Source: Megalopta genalis | Lineage: Eukaryota; Arthropoda; Insecta; Hymenoptera; Halictidae | Reading direction: 5' to 3' | Assembly: GCF_051020955.1 (NCBI RefSeq) | Contig: NW_027476213.1 | Span: 124,001-188,000, forward strand | Length of the DNA stretch: 64,000 bases | In this document: positions 53,016 through 64,000 of the stretch, one piece after another | How the letters are laid out: every line of letters begins with the position of its first letter | Position numbering within the stretch: the stretch's first letter is position 1 | Position numbers and translations under genes: made by a program | Notes under the pieces: model-generated | The model's input: the letters and a program-made list of their open reading frames with translations, nothing else | Databases searched by the model: none | What the model was told of the DNA's origin: nothing

Positions 53016-54640
53016 ATACTTCCGATAAAAGTGATATAGCTTCAAATGCTGGCGAAACAAACGAGTTAGCTTCAAATCCATGTGAAACAAATCATTTAGC
53101 TTCAAATCCATGCGAAACACATGATTTTGCTGCAAATCTATGCGAAGTAGAAGGTTTCGCTTCAAATACATGAGAAACAAAAGATTTAGTTTCAAATCAA
53201 TGCGATGTGGAAGGTTTAGCTACAAATCCGCGTGAAACAAATGATTTAGCATCAGATACTTGTTATATAAGTGATATAGCTACAAATGCAGGGGAAACAA
53301 ACGGGTTAGCTTTAAATACATGCAAAACACATGATTAAGCTGCAAATCAATGCGATGTAGAAGGTTTAGCTTCAAATCCATGCGATACAAATGATTTAGC
53401 ATCAGATACTTGCGATATAATTGATATAGCTTCAAATGCATGCGAAACAAACGAGAAAGCTTCAAATACTTGCGATATAAATGAAACAGCTTCAAATGCA
53501 GACAAAACAAACGAGTTAGCTTCACATCCGTGCGAAACACATGATTTAGCTTCATCTCCAAGGGAAACACATGATTTAGCTACAAATCAATGCGATGTAG
53601 AAGTTTTAGCTTCAAATCCATGCGGAACAAATGGTTTAGATTCAACTACTTGTGATATACATGATTTAGCTTCAACTGCATGCGAAACAAACGAGCAAGC
53701 TTCAAATACATGCGAAACACATGATTTAGCTTCAAACAAATGCGATGTAGAAGGTTTAGCTTCAAATCCATGCGAAACACATGATGTAGCTTCAAATCAA
53801 GGAGAAGGAGTAGACTTAGCTTCAAGTACATGAGAAACAATTGATTTTGCTTCAAATAGTTGCGATATAAGTGATATAGCTTCAAATGCAGGCGTAACAA
53901 ACGAGTTAGCTTCAAATCCATGTGAAACGAAAGATTTAGCTTCAAATACTTGCGAATATAAGTGATATAGCTTCAATTGCAGTCGAAACAAACAAGTTAG
54001 CTTCAGATCCATGCGAAACACATGATTTATCTTCAAATCAATGCGAAGTAGAAGGTTTCGCTTCAAATACATGAGAAACAAAAGATTTAGTTTCAAATCA
54101 ATGCGATGTGGAAGGTTTAGCTACAAATCCGCGCGAAACAAATGATTTAGCTTCAATTACTTGCAATATAAGTGATATAGCTTCAAATGCAGGCGAAACA
54201 AAAGAGTTAGCTTCAAATCAATGCGATGTAGAAGGTATAGCTTAAAAAATCATGCAAAACAAATGATTTAGCTTCAAATAATTGCGAAATAAATGATATA
54301 GCTTCAAATGCAGGCGAAACAAACGAGTTAGCTTCAAATCCATGCGAAACACATGATTTAGCTTCAAATCAATGCGATGTAAAAGGTTTAGCTTCAAATC
54401 TGTACGAAACAAATGATTTAGCTTCAAATACTTGCGATATAAGTGATATAGCTTCATATGCAGGCGAAACGAACGAGTTAGCTTCAAATCCATGCGAATC
54501 ACATGATTTAGCTACAAATACTTGCGAATATAAGGGATACAGCTTCAAATGCACGCGAAACAAACGAGTTAGCTTCAAATACTTGCGATATAAACGGAGT
54601 AGGTTCAAAAGCAGGAAAACAAACGAGTTAGCTTCAACTC
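53016..54640 (+). repeat. Partial copy of 45751-47525 lacking one phrase
   Basis: Matches at an offset of 7,265 bp up to about 54234 and 7,115 bp afterwards, so exactly 150 bp (one five-monomer phrase) is missing there. The junction shows GAAGGTATAGC against GAAGGTTTAGC in the template. Downstream, the CTTAAAAAATCATGC landmark (54242) and GCACGCGAAAC (54551) are preserved. Confidence 0.85.
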
Positions 54641-55154
54641 CATGCGAAACACATGATTTAGCTTCATATCCAAGGGAAACACATGATTTAGCTACAAATC
54701 AATGCGATGTAGAAGGTTTAGCTTCAAATCCATGCGGAACAAAAGGGTTTAGCTTCAAATACTTGCGATATAAATGATACAGCTTCAAATGCAGACGAAA
54801 CAAACGAGTTAGCTTCAAATCTAAGCGAAACACATGAATTAACTTCGAATCCTTGCGATGAAGAAGGTTTAGCTTCTAATCCGCCCGAAACAAATGATTT
54901 GGCTTCAAATACTTGCGATATAAGTGACATAGTTTCAAATGCAGGCGAAACAAAAGAGCAAGCGTTAAATCCATGCGGAACACATGATTTAACTTCAAAT
55001 CAATGCGAAGTAGAAGGCTTATATTCAAATCCATGCGATACAAATCGTTTAGCTTCAAATACTTGTGATATACATGATGTAGCTACAACTGCATGCGAAA
55101 CAAACGAGTTAGCTTCAAATCCATGCGAAACACACGATTCAGCTTCAAATCAAT
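54641..55154 (+). repeat. Satellite segment resembling 3040-3600
   Basis: This stretch departs from the 6.8-kb unit and carries TATCCAAGGGAAAC, GCGGAACAAAAGGG and AATCCGCCCGAAAC variants. Its content is closest to the 3-5 kb part of the array (TATCCAAGGG at 3072, AAATCGTTTAGC at 3598). It may be a surviving piece of an older unit or an import from elsewhere in the array. The GAACAAAAGGG monomer carries an extra base. Confidence 0.55.
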
Positions 55155-58100
55155 GCGATGTAGAAGGCTTTGCTTCAAATCCAGGCGGAACAAATGGATT
55201 AGCTTCAAATACTTGTGATGTACATGATTTAGCTTCAACTGCTTGCGAAACAAATGTGTTAGTTTCAAATCCATGCGAAACACATGATTTAGCTTGATAA
55301 CAATACGAAGTAGAAGGCTTAGCTACAAATCCATGCGAATCAAATGGTTTAGCACCAAATACTTCGGATATACATGATTTAGCTTCAACTGCATGCGAAA
55401 CAACCGAGTTAGCTTCAAATCCATGCGAAACACAATATTTAGCGTCAAATCAATGCGAAGTAGAAGGCAGAGCATCAAATCCATGCGAAAAAAATGGTTT
55501 AGCTTCAAATACTTACGCTATAAATGATACAGCTTCAAATACAGGAGAAACAAATGATTGAGCTTCCAACACTTGGGATATATGTGATATAGTTTCAACT
55601 GCATGCGAATGAAATGAGTTACATTCAAATCCAAGCGAAACACATAATTTAGCTTCAAATCAATGCGATGTAGAAGGTTTAGCTTCAAATCCAAGCGAAA
55701 CACATGATTCAGCTTCAAATACTTCCGATATAAGTGATCTAGCTTCAAATACAAGCGAAACGAACGAGTTAGCTTCAAATCCATGCCAAACACATGATTC
55801 AGCTGCAAATCAAGGCGATGTAGAAGGTTTAGATTCAAATCCAAACCAGACACATGATTTAGCTTCAAATCCATGGGATGTAGAAGGTTTAGCTTCAAAT
55901 CCATGCGAAACACATTATTTAGGTGTAAATCAGTCCGAAGTAGAAGGCTCAGGTTCAAAGCCATGCGATTCAAATTTTTCATCTTCAAATAGTTGTGAAA
56001 GACATGATTTAGCTTCAACTGCATGCGAAACAAACGAGTTACCTTCAAATCCACGAGAAACATACGATTTAGCTTCAAATCAATGCGATGTAAAAGGTTT
56101 AGCTTCAAATCCGTGCGAAGCAAATGATGTTGGCATCAAATACTTCCGATGTAAGTGATATAGCTTCAATGCAGGCCAAACAGACGAGTTAGCTTCAAAT
56201 CCATGAGAAACACATGATTTAGCTTCAAATCAATGCGAAGTAGAGGGCTTAGCTTCAAATCCATGCGAAACGAATGATTTAGCGTCAAATACTTGCGATA
56301 TAAATGATATAGCTTCAAATACAAGCGACACAAACGAGTTTGTTTCAAATCCATGCGAAACAAATGCTTTAGCTTCAAATACTTGCGATATAAATGATAT
56401 AGCTTGAAATACAGGAGAAACAAACGAGTTTGCTTCAAATCCATGCAAAACACACGATTTAGCTTCAATTCAATGCCAAGAAGAAGGCTTAGCTTCAAAT
56501 CCATGCGAATCAATTGTTTAGCTGCAAATACTTGTGATATACATGATTTAGTTTCAACTGCATGCGAAACAACCGAGTTAGCTTCAAATCCATGCGAAAC
56601 ACAATATTTAGCGTCAAATCAATGCGAAGTAGAAGGCAGAGCATCAAATCCATGCGAAACAAATGGTTTAGCTTCAAATACTTGCGATATAAATGATACA
56701 GCTTCAAATGCAGGTGAAACAAACGAGTCAGCTTCAAATCCATGCGAAACACATGATTTAGATGCAAATCAATGCGATGTAGAAGGCTTAAATACAAATC
56801 CATGCGAAACGAATGATTTAGCTTCAAATACTTGCGAATATAAGGGATACAGCTTCAAATGCATGCGAAACAAACGAGTTAGCTTCAAATCCATGCGAAA
56901 CACATGATTTAGATGCAAATCAATGCGACGTAGAAGGCTTTGCCTCAAATCCAGGCGGAACAAATGGATTAGCTTCAAATACTTGTGATGTACATGATTT
57001 AGCTTCAACTGCTTGCGAAACAAATGTGTTAGTTTCAAATCCATGCGAAACACATGATTTAGCTTGATAACAATACGAAGTAGAAGGCTTAGCTACAAAT
57101 CCATGCGAATCAAATGGTTTAGCACCAAATACTTCGGATATACATGATTTAGCTTCAACTGCATGCGAAACAACCGAGTTAGCTTCAAATCCATGCGAAA
57201 CACAATATTTAGCGTCAAATCAATGCGAAGTAGAAGGCAGAGCATCAAATCCATGCGAAAAAAATGGTTTAGCTTCAAATACTTACGATATAAATGATAC
57301 AGCTTCAAATACAGGAGAAACAAACGAGTTAGCTTCAAATCCATGCAAAATACACGATTCAGCTTCAATTCAATGCCAAGTAGAAGGCTTAGCTTCAAAT
57401 CCATGCGAAACAAATGGTTTAGCTTCAAATACTTGCGATATAAATGATACAGCTTCAAATGCAGGTGAAACAAACGAGTCAGCTTCAAATCCATGCGAAA
57501 CACATGATTTAGATGCAAATCAATGCGACGTAGAAGGCTTAAATACAAATCCATGCGAAACGAATGATTTAGCTTCAAATACTTGCGAATATAAGGGATA
57601 CAGCTTCAAATGCATGCGAAACAAACGAGTTAGCTTCAAATCCATGCGAAACACATGATTTAGATGCAAATCAATGCGACGTAGAAGGCTTTGCTTCAAA
57701 TCCAGGCGGAACAAATGGATTAGCTTCAAATACTTGTGATGTACATGATTTAGCTTCAACTGCTTGCGAAACAAATGTGTTAGTTTCAAATCCATGCGAA
57801 ACACATGATTCAGCTTGATAACAATACGAAGTAGAAGGCTTAGCTACAAATCCATGCGAATCAAATGGTTTAGCACCAAATACTTCGGATATACATGATT
57901 TAGCTTCAACTGCATGCGAAACAACCGAGTTAGCTTCAAATCCATGCGAAACACAATATTTAGCATCAAATCAATGCGAAGTAGAAGGCAGAGCATCAAA
58001 TCCATGCGAAAAAAATGGTTTAGCTTCAAATACTTACGATATAAATGATACAGCTTCAAATACAGGAGAAACAAACGAGTTAGCTTCAAATCCATGCAAA

Positions 58101-58396
58101 ATACACGATTTAGCTTCAATTCAATGCCAAGTAGAAGGCTTAGCTTCAAATCCATGCCAAACAAATGGTTTAGCTTCAAATACTTGCGATATAAATGATA
58201 CAGCTTCAAATGCAGGTGAAACAAACGAGTCAGCTTCAAATCCATGCGAAACACATGATTTAGATGCAAATCAATGCGACGTAGAAGGCTTAAATACAAA
58301 TCCATGCGAAACGAATGATTTAGCTTCAAATACTTGCGAATATAAGGGATACAGCTTCAAATGCATGCGAAACAAACGAGTTAGCTTCAAATCCAT
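55155..58396 (+). repeat. 3.2-kb segmental duplication, 5,465-bp offset, copy 2
   Basis: Matches 49690-52931 with scattered substitutions such as GCGAATGAAATG at 55606, GCGATGTAG for GCGACGTAG near 56775 and TGCCTC for TGCTTC near 56943. Unlike copy 1, it continues into complete third and fourth 751-bp units. Confidence 0.85.
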
Positions 58397-59535
58397 GCGA
58401 AACACATGATTTAGATGCAAATCAATGCGACGTAGAAGGCTTTGCTTCAAATCCAGGCGGAACAAATGGATTAGCTTCAAATACTTGTGATGTACATGAT
58501 TTAGCTTCAACTGCTTGCGAAACAAATGTGTTAGTTTCAAATCCATGCGAAACACATGATTTAGCTTGATAACAATACGAAGTAGAAGGCTTAGCTACAA
58601 ATCCATGCGAATCAAATGGTTTAGCACCAAATACTTCGGATATACATGATTTAGCTTCAACTGCATGCGAAACAACCGAGTTAGCTTCAAATCCATGCGA
58701 AACACAATATTTAGCGTCAAATCAATGCGAAGTAGAAGGCAGAGCATCAAATCCATGCGAAAAAAATGGTTTTAGCTTCAAATACTTACGATATAAATGA
58801 TACAGCTTCAAATACAGGAGAAACAAACGAGTTAGCTTCAAATCCATGCAAAATACACGATTTAGCTTCAATTCAATGCCAAGTAGAAGGCTTAGCTTCA
58901 AATCCATGCGAAACAAATGGTTTAGCTTCAAATACTTGCGATATAAATGATACAGCTTCAAATGCAGGTGAAACAAACGAGTCAGCTTCAAATCCATGCG
59001 AAACACATGATTTAGATGCAAATCAATGCGACGTAGAAGGCTTAAATACAAATCCATGCGAAACGAATGATTTAGCTTCAAATACTTGCGAATATAAGGG
59101 ATACAGCTTCAAATGCATGCGAAACAAACGAGTTAGCTTCAAATCCATGCGAAACACATGATTTAGATGCAAATCAATGCGACGTAGAAGGCTTTGCTTC
59201 AAATCCAGGCGGAACAAATGGATTAGCTTCAAATACTTGTGATGTACATGATTTAGCTTCAACTGCTTGCGAAACAAATGTGTTAGTTTCAAATCCATGC
59301 GAAACACATGATTTAGCTTGATAACAATACGAAGTAGAAGGCTTAGCTACAAATCCATGCGAATCAAATGGTTTAGCACCAAATACTTCGGATATACATG
59401 ATTTAGCTTCAACTGCATGCGAAACAACCGAGTTAGCTTCAAATCCATGCGAAACACAATATTTACCGTCAAATCAATGCGAAGTAGAAGGCAGAGCATC
59501 AAATCCATGCGAAAAAAAATGGTTTAGCTTCAAAT
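56646..59535 (+). repeat. 751-bp higher-order unit, run 3 (3.8 copies)
   Basis: Unit starts are 56646, 57397, 58148 and 58900. The third interval is 752 bp because of one extra T at 58770-58773. The fourth unit is truncated at about 59535, where the TACTTCCGATAAAAG segment begins, the same break seen in run 2. Unit 3 carries TGCCAAACAAATGG in place of TGCGAAACAAATGG, a variant also seen in the corresponding unit of run 2. Confidence 0.88.
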
Positions 59536-61860
59536 ACTTCCGATAAAAGTGATATAGCTTCAAATGCTGGCGAAACAAACGAGTTAGCTTCAAATCCGTG
59601 TGAAACAAATCATTTAGCTTAAAATCCATGCGAAACACATGATTTTGCTGCAAATCTATGCGAAGTAGAAGGTTTCGCTTCAAATACATGAGAAACAAAA
59701 GATTTAGTTTCAAATCAATGCGATGTGGAAGGTTTAGCTACAAATCCGCGTGAAACAAATGATTTAGCATCAGATACTTGTTATATAAGTGATATAGCTA
59801 CAAATGCAGGGGAAACAAACGGGTTAGCTTTAAATACATGCAAAACACATGATTAAGCTGCAAATCAATGCGATGTAGAAGGTTTAGCTTCAAATCCATG
59901 CGATACAAATGATTTAGCATCAGATACTTGCGATATAATTGATATAGCTTCAAATGCATGCGAAACAAACGAGAAAGCTTCAAATACTTGCGATATAAAT
60001 GAAACAGCTTCAAATGCAGACAAAACAAACGAGTTAGCTTCACATCCGTGCGAAACACATGATTTAGCTTCATCTCCAAGGGAAACACATGATTTAGCTA
60101 CAAATCAATGCGGATGTAGAAGTTTTAGCTTCAAATCCATGCGGAACAAATGGTTTAGATTCAACTACTTGTGATATACATGATTTAGCTTCAACTGCAT
60201 GCGAAACAAACGAGCAAGCTTCAAATACATGCGAAACACATGATTTAGCTTCAAACAAATGCGATGTAGAAGGTTTAGCTTCAAATCCATGCGAAACACA
60301 TGATGTAGCTTCAAATCAAGGAGAAGGAGTAGACTTAGCTTCAAGTACATGAGAAACAATTGATTTTGCTTCAAATAGTTGCGATATAAGTGATATAGCT
60401 TCAAATGCAGGCGTAACAAACGAGTTAGCTTCAAATCCATGTGAAACGAAAGATTTAGCTTCAAATACTTGCGAATATAAGTGATATAGCCTTCAATTGC
60501 AGTCGAAACAAACAAGTTAGCTTCAGATCCATGCGAAACACATGATTTATCTTCAAATCAATGCGAAGTAGAAGGTTTCGCTTCAAATACATGAGAAACA
60601 AAAGATTTAGTTTCAAATCAATGCGATGTGGAAGGTTTAGCTACAAATCCGCGCGAAACAAATGATTTAGCTTCAATTACTTGCAATATAAGTGATATAG
60701 CTTCAAATGCAGGCGAAACAAAAGAGTTAGCTTCAAATCAATGCGATGTAGAAGGTTTAGCTTCAAATCCATGAGAAACAAATGATTTAGCATCAGATAC
60801 TTGCTGTATAAGTGATATAGCTTCAAAGGCAGGGGAAACAAACGAGTTAGCTTCAAATCCATGCAAAACGCACGATTAAGCTTCAAATCAATGCTATGTA
60901 GAAGGTTTAGCTTAAAAAATCATGCAAAACAAATGATTTAGCTTCAAATAATTGCGAAATAAATGATATAGCTTCAAATGCAGGCGAAACAAACGAGTTA
61001 GCTTCAAATCCATGCGAAACACATGATTTAGCTTCAAATCAATGCGATGTAAAAGGTTTAGCTTCAAATCTGTACGAAACAAATGATTTAGCTTCAAATA
61101 CTTGCGATATAAGTGATATAGCTTCATATGCAGGCGAAACGAACGAGTTAGCTTCAAATCCATGCGAATCACATGATTTAGCTACAAATACTTGCGAATA
61201 TAAGGGATACAGCTTCAAATGCACGCGAAACAAACGAGTTAGCTTCAAATACTTGCGATATAAACGGAGTAGGTTCAAAAGCAGGAAAACAAACGAGTTA
61301 GCTTCAACTCCATGCAAAACACATGATTTATCTTCAAATCCAAGCGAAACACATGATATAGCTTCAAATCAATGCGATGTAAAAGGTTTAGCTTCAAATC
61401 CGTGCGAAGCAAATGATGTTGGCATCAAATACTTCCGATGTAAGTGATATAGCTTCAATGCAGGCCAAACAGACGAGTTAGCTTCAAATCCATGAGAAAC
61501 ACATGATTTAGCTTCAAATCAATGCGAAGTAGAGGGCTTAGCTTCAAATCCATGCGAAACAAATGATTGAGCTTCAAATACTTGCGATATAAGTGATATA
61601 GTTTTAAATGCAGGCGAAACGAACGAGTTAGCTGCAAATCGATGCGAAACACATGATTCAGCTGCCAATCAATGCGATGTAGAAGGTTTAGCTTCAAATC
61701 CATGGGATGTAGAAGGTTTAGCTTCAAATCCATGCGAAACACATTATTTAGGTGCAAATCAGTGCGAAGTAGAAGGCTCAGGTTCAAAGCCATGCGATTC
61801 AAATGGTTCATCTTGAAATACTTGTGAAAGACATGATTTAGCTTCAACTGCATGCGAAAA
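58770..61860 (+). other. Cluster of five single-base insertions relative to sister copies
   Basis: Each is an added copy of a neighbouring base: T at 58770-58773 (GGTTTTAGC), A at 59512-59519 (eight A against seven), G at 60112-60113 (GCGGATG), C at 60490-60491 (AGCCTTC) and A at 61857-61860 (GCGAAAAC). The sister copies at 38.9-42, 45.7-49 and 53.0-54.2 kb lack them. The pattern is typical of uncorrected homopolymer errors in long-read consensus, though true mutation is possible. Confidence 0.6.
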
Positions 61861-64000
61861 CAAACGAGTTAACTTCAAATCCATGTGAAACACATGATTT
61901 AGCTTCAAATCAATGCGATGTAGATGGTTTAGCTTCAAATCCATGCGAAACAAATGATTGAGCTTCCAACACTTGGGATATATGTGATATAGTTTCAACT
62001 GCATGCGAAAGAAATGAGTTACATTCAAATCCAAGCGAAACACATAATTTAGCTTCAAATCAATGCGATGTAGAAGGTTTAGCTTCAAATCCAAGCGAAA
62101 CACATGATTCAGCTTCAAATACTTCCGATATAAGTGATCTAGCTTCAAATACAAGCGAAACGAACGAGTTAGCTTCAAATCCATGCCAAACACATGATTC
62201 AGCTGCAAATCAAGGCGATGTAGAAGGTTTAGATTCAAATCCAAACCAGACACATGATTTAGCTTCAAATCCATGGGATGTAGAAGGTTTAGCTTCAAAT
62301 CCATGCGAATCAATTGTTTAGCTGCAAATACTTGTGATATACATGATTTAGTTTCAACTGCATGCGAAACAACCGAGTTAGCTTCAAATCCATGCGAAAC
62401 ACAATATTTAGCGTCAAATCAATGCGAAGTAGAAGGCAGAGCATCAAATCCATGCGAAACAAATGGTTTAGCTTCAAATACTTGCGATATAAATGATACA
62501 GCTTCAAATGCAGGTGAAACAAACGAGTCAGCTTCAAATCCATGCGAAACACATGATTTAGATGCAAATCAATGCGACGTAGAAGGCTTAAATACAAATC
62601 CATGCGAAACGAATGATTTAGCTTCAAATACTTGCGAATATAAGGGATACAGCTTCAAATGCATGCGAAACAAACGAGTTAGCTTCAAATCCATGCGAAA
62701 CACATGATTTAGATGCAAATCAATGCGACGTAGAAGGCTTTGCTTCAAATCCAGGCGGAACAAATGGATTAGCTTCAAATACTTGTGATGTACATGATTT
62801 AGCTTCAACTGCTTGCGAAACAAATGTGTTAGTTTCAAATCCATGCGAAACACATGATTTAGCTTGATAACAATACGAAGTAGAAGGCTTAGCTACAAAT
62901 CCATGCGAATCAAATGGTTTAGCACCAAATACTTCGGATATACATGATTTAGCTTCAACTGCATGCGAAACAACCGAGTTAGCTTCAAATCCATGCGAAA
63001 CACAATATTTAGCGTCAAATCAATGCGAAGTAGAAGGCAGAGCATCAAATCCATGCGAAAAAAATGGTTTAGCTTCAAATACTTACGATATAAATGATAC
63101 AGCTTCAAATACAGGAGAAACAATCGAGTTAGCTTCAAATCCATGCAAAATACACGATTTAGCTTCAATTCAATGCCAAGTAGAAGGCTTAGCTTCAAAT
63201 CCATGCGAAACAAATGGTTTAGCTTCAAATACTTGCGATATAAATGATACAGCTTCAAATGCAGGTGAAACAAACGAGTCAGCTTCAAATCCATGCGAAA
63301 CACATGATTTAGATGCAAATCAATGCGACGTAGAAGGCTTAAATACAAATCCATGCGAAACGAATGATTTAGCTTCAAATACTTGCGAATATAAGGGATA
63401 CAGCTTCAAATGCATGCGAAACAAACGAGTTAGCTTCAAATCCATGCGAAACACATGATTTAGATGCAAATCAATGCGACGTAGAAGGCTTTGCTTCAAA
63501 TCCAGGCGGAACAAATGGATTAGCTTCAAATACTTGTGATGTACATGATTTAGCTTCAACTGCTTGCGAAACAAATGTGTTAGTTTCAAATCCATGCGAA
63601 ACACATGATTTAGCTTGATAACAATACGAAGTAGAAGGCTTAGCTACAAATCCATGCGAATCAAATGGTTTAGCACCAAATACTTCGGATATACATGATT
63701 TAGCTTCAACTGCATGCGAAACAACCGAGTTAGCTTCAAATCCATGCGAAACACAATATTTAGCGTCAAATCAATGCGAAGTAGAAGGCAGAGCATCAAA
63801 TCCATGCGAAAAAAATGGTTTAGCTTCAAATACTTACGCTATAAATGATACAGCTTCAAATACAGGAGAAACAAATGATTGAGCTTCCAACACTTGGGAT
63901 ATATGTGATATAGTTTCAACTGCATGCGAAAGAAATGAGTTACATTCAAATCCAAGCGAAACACATAATTTAGCTTCAAATCAATGCGATGTAGAAGGTT
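59536..64000 (+). repeat. Copy of 45755-50214 at about 13.79-kb offset
   Basis: Landmarks recur at offsets growing from 13,782 to 13,786 bp as single-base insertions accumulate: 46015 to 59798, 47127 to 60912, 48487 to 62273 and 49858 to 63644. The copy includes the second half of the 6,768-bp unit and the following 751-bp run. It runs off the right edge of the window. Confidence 0.88.
62447..63876 (+). repeat. 751-bp higher-order unit, run 4 (1.9 copies)
   Basis: Units are 62447-63197 and 63198-63876. They are truncated at the same GATTGAGCTTCCAAC junction as run 1 (50090 + 13,786 = 63876). Runs 1 and 4 are therefore copies of one event rather than independent amplifications. Confidence 0.88.

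Larger units (their letters stand above)
2978..64000 (+). repeat. 30-bp satellite array with higher-order structure, main block
   Basis: About 61 kb of uninterrupted monomers, all in one orientation, running past the right edge of the window. The consensus monomer is about one-third G+C and has one CpG (TGCGA). It carries the arms GATTT and AAATC around AGCTTC. Five monomer classes in the order A-B-C-D-E make a 150-bp phrase. I saw no inverted copies and no second foreign insertion. The sub-blocks below describe its internal duplications. No gene is supported inside it. Confidence 0.96.

Noticed and set aside
1..64000. CRISPR-like regularity (30-bp spacing of a conserved core)
   Set aside because: There are no unique spacers. 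The variable part between cores falls into five recurrent classes, the units run for tens of kilobases, and no cas genes are visible.
1..64000. Pentapeptide-repeat or leucine-rich-repeat protein
   Set aside because: The decapeptide has D-L spacing of ten and lacks the A-(D/N)-L-x-x five-residue period or the LRR LxxLxLxxN motif.
1..64000. CENP-B box as evidence for a centromere
   Set aside because: No match to the TTCGnnnnAnnCGGG pattern was seen in the monomer classes. A centromeric role remains only a possibility based on array structure.

Overview
The window is almost entirely one giant satellite array. Apart from a single insertion of about 430 bp near position 2548-2977, every stretch I read is a head-to-tail run of about 2,100 copies of a roughly 30-bp monomer. 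All copies share one orientation and a core TTAGCTTCAAAT. I support no protein-coding gene, no tRNA or rRNA gene and no CRISPR array. Long open frames exist on both strands, but they follow from a monomer length divisible by three and low stop-codon content. An array of this size and layering points to a eukaryotic nuclear genome (centromeric, pericentromeric, subtelomeric or other heterochromatin) assembled from long reads. The species cannot be named from this sequence.

The monomers fall into five classes in a fixed order, giving a 150-bp five-monomer phrase. Class starts are: A GCGAAACAAACGAG, B GCGAAACACATGAT, C GCGATGTAGAAGGT, D GCGAAACAAATGGT or -GAT, E GCGATATAAGTGAT or GCGATATACATGAT. 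Class 3' ends are CCAT, CAAT, CCAT, ACTT and GCAG/GCAT. Above the phrase are larger units: 60 bp (B-C dimers), 330 bp (11 monomers), 441 bp (15 monomers), 751 bp (25 monomers, one of 31 bp), about 1.65 kb, about 6.07 kb, 6.77 kb and a repeat distance of about 13.79 kb. They are nested and overlap.

Layout: 1-2541, diverged left array. 2548-2977, non-satellite insert with TG...CA ends (possible solo LTR). 2978-9650, array with 1,655-bp segmental copies. 9660-20462, array rich in B-C dimers, with 60-bp x3 and 330-bp x3 amplifications. 20463-23021, a shortened mosaic copy of 14461-19660. 23022-36527, array marked by 29-bp and 23-bp monomers, with a near-identical 6,073-bp-offset duplication. 35507-49042, a perfect-looking 6,768-bp tandem duplication. 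48661-64000, 751-bp units in four runs mixed with shuffled copies of the 6.8-kb unit. The right side repeats at much higher identity than the left, suggesting recent amplification there.

Coordinates of large copies come from matching landmark variants by eye, so they are accurate to about one monomer unless stated. Identity statements are visual, not computed.
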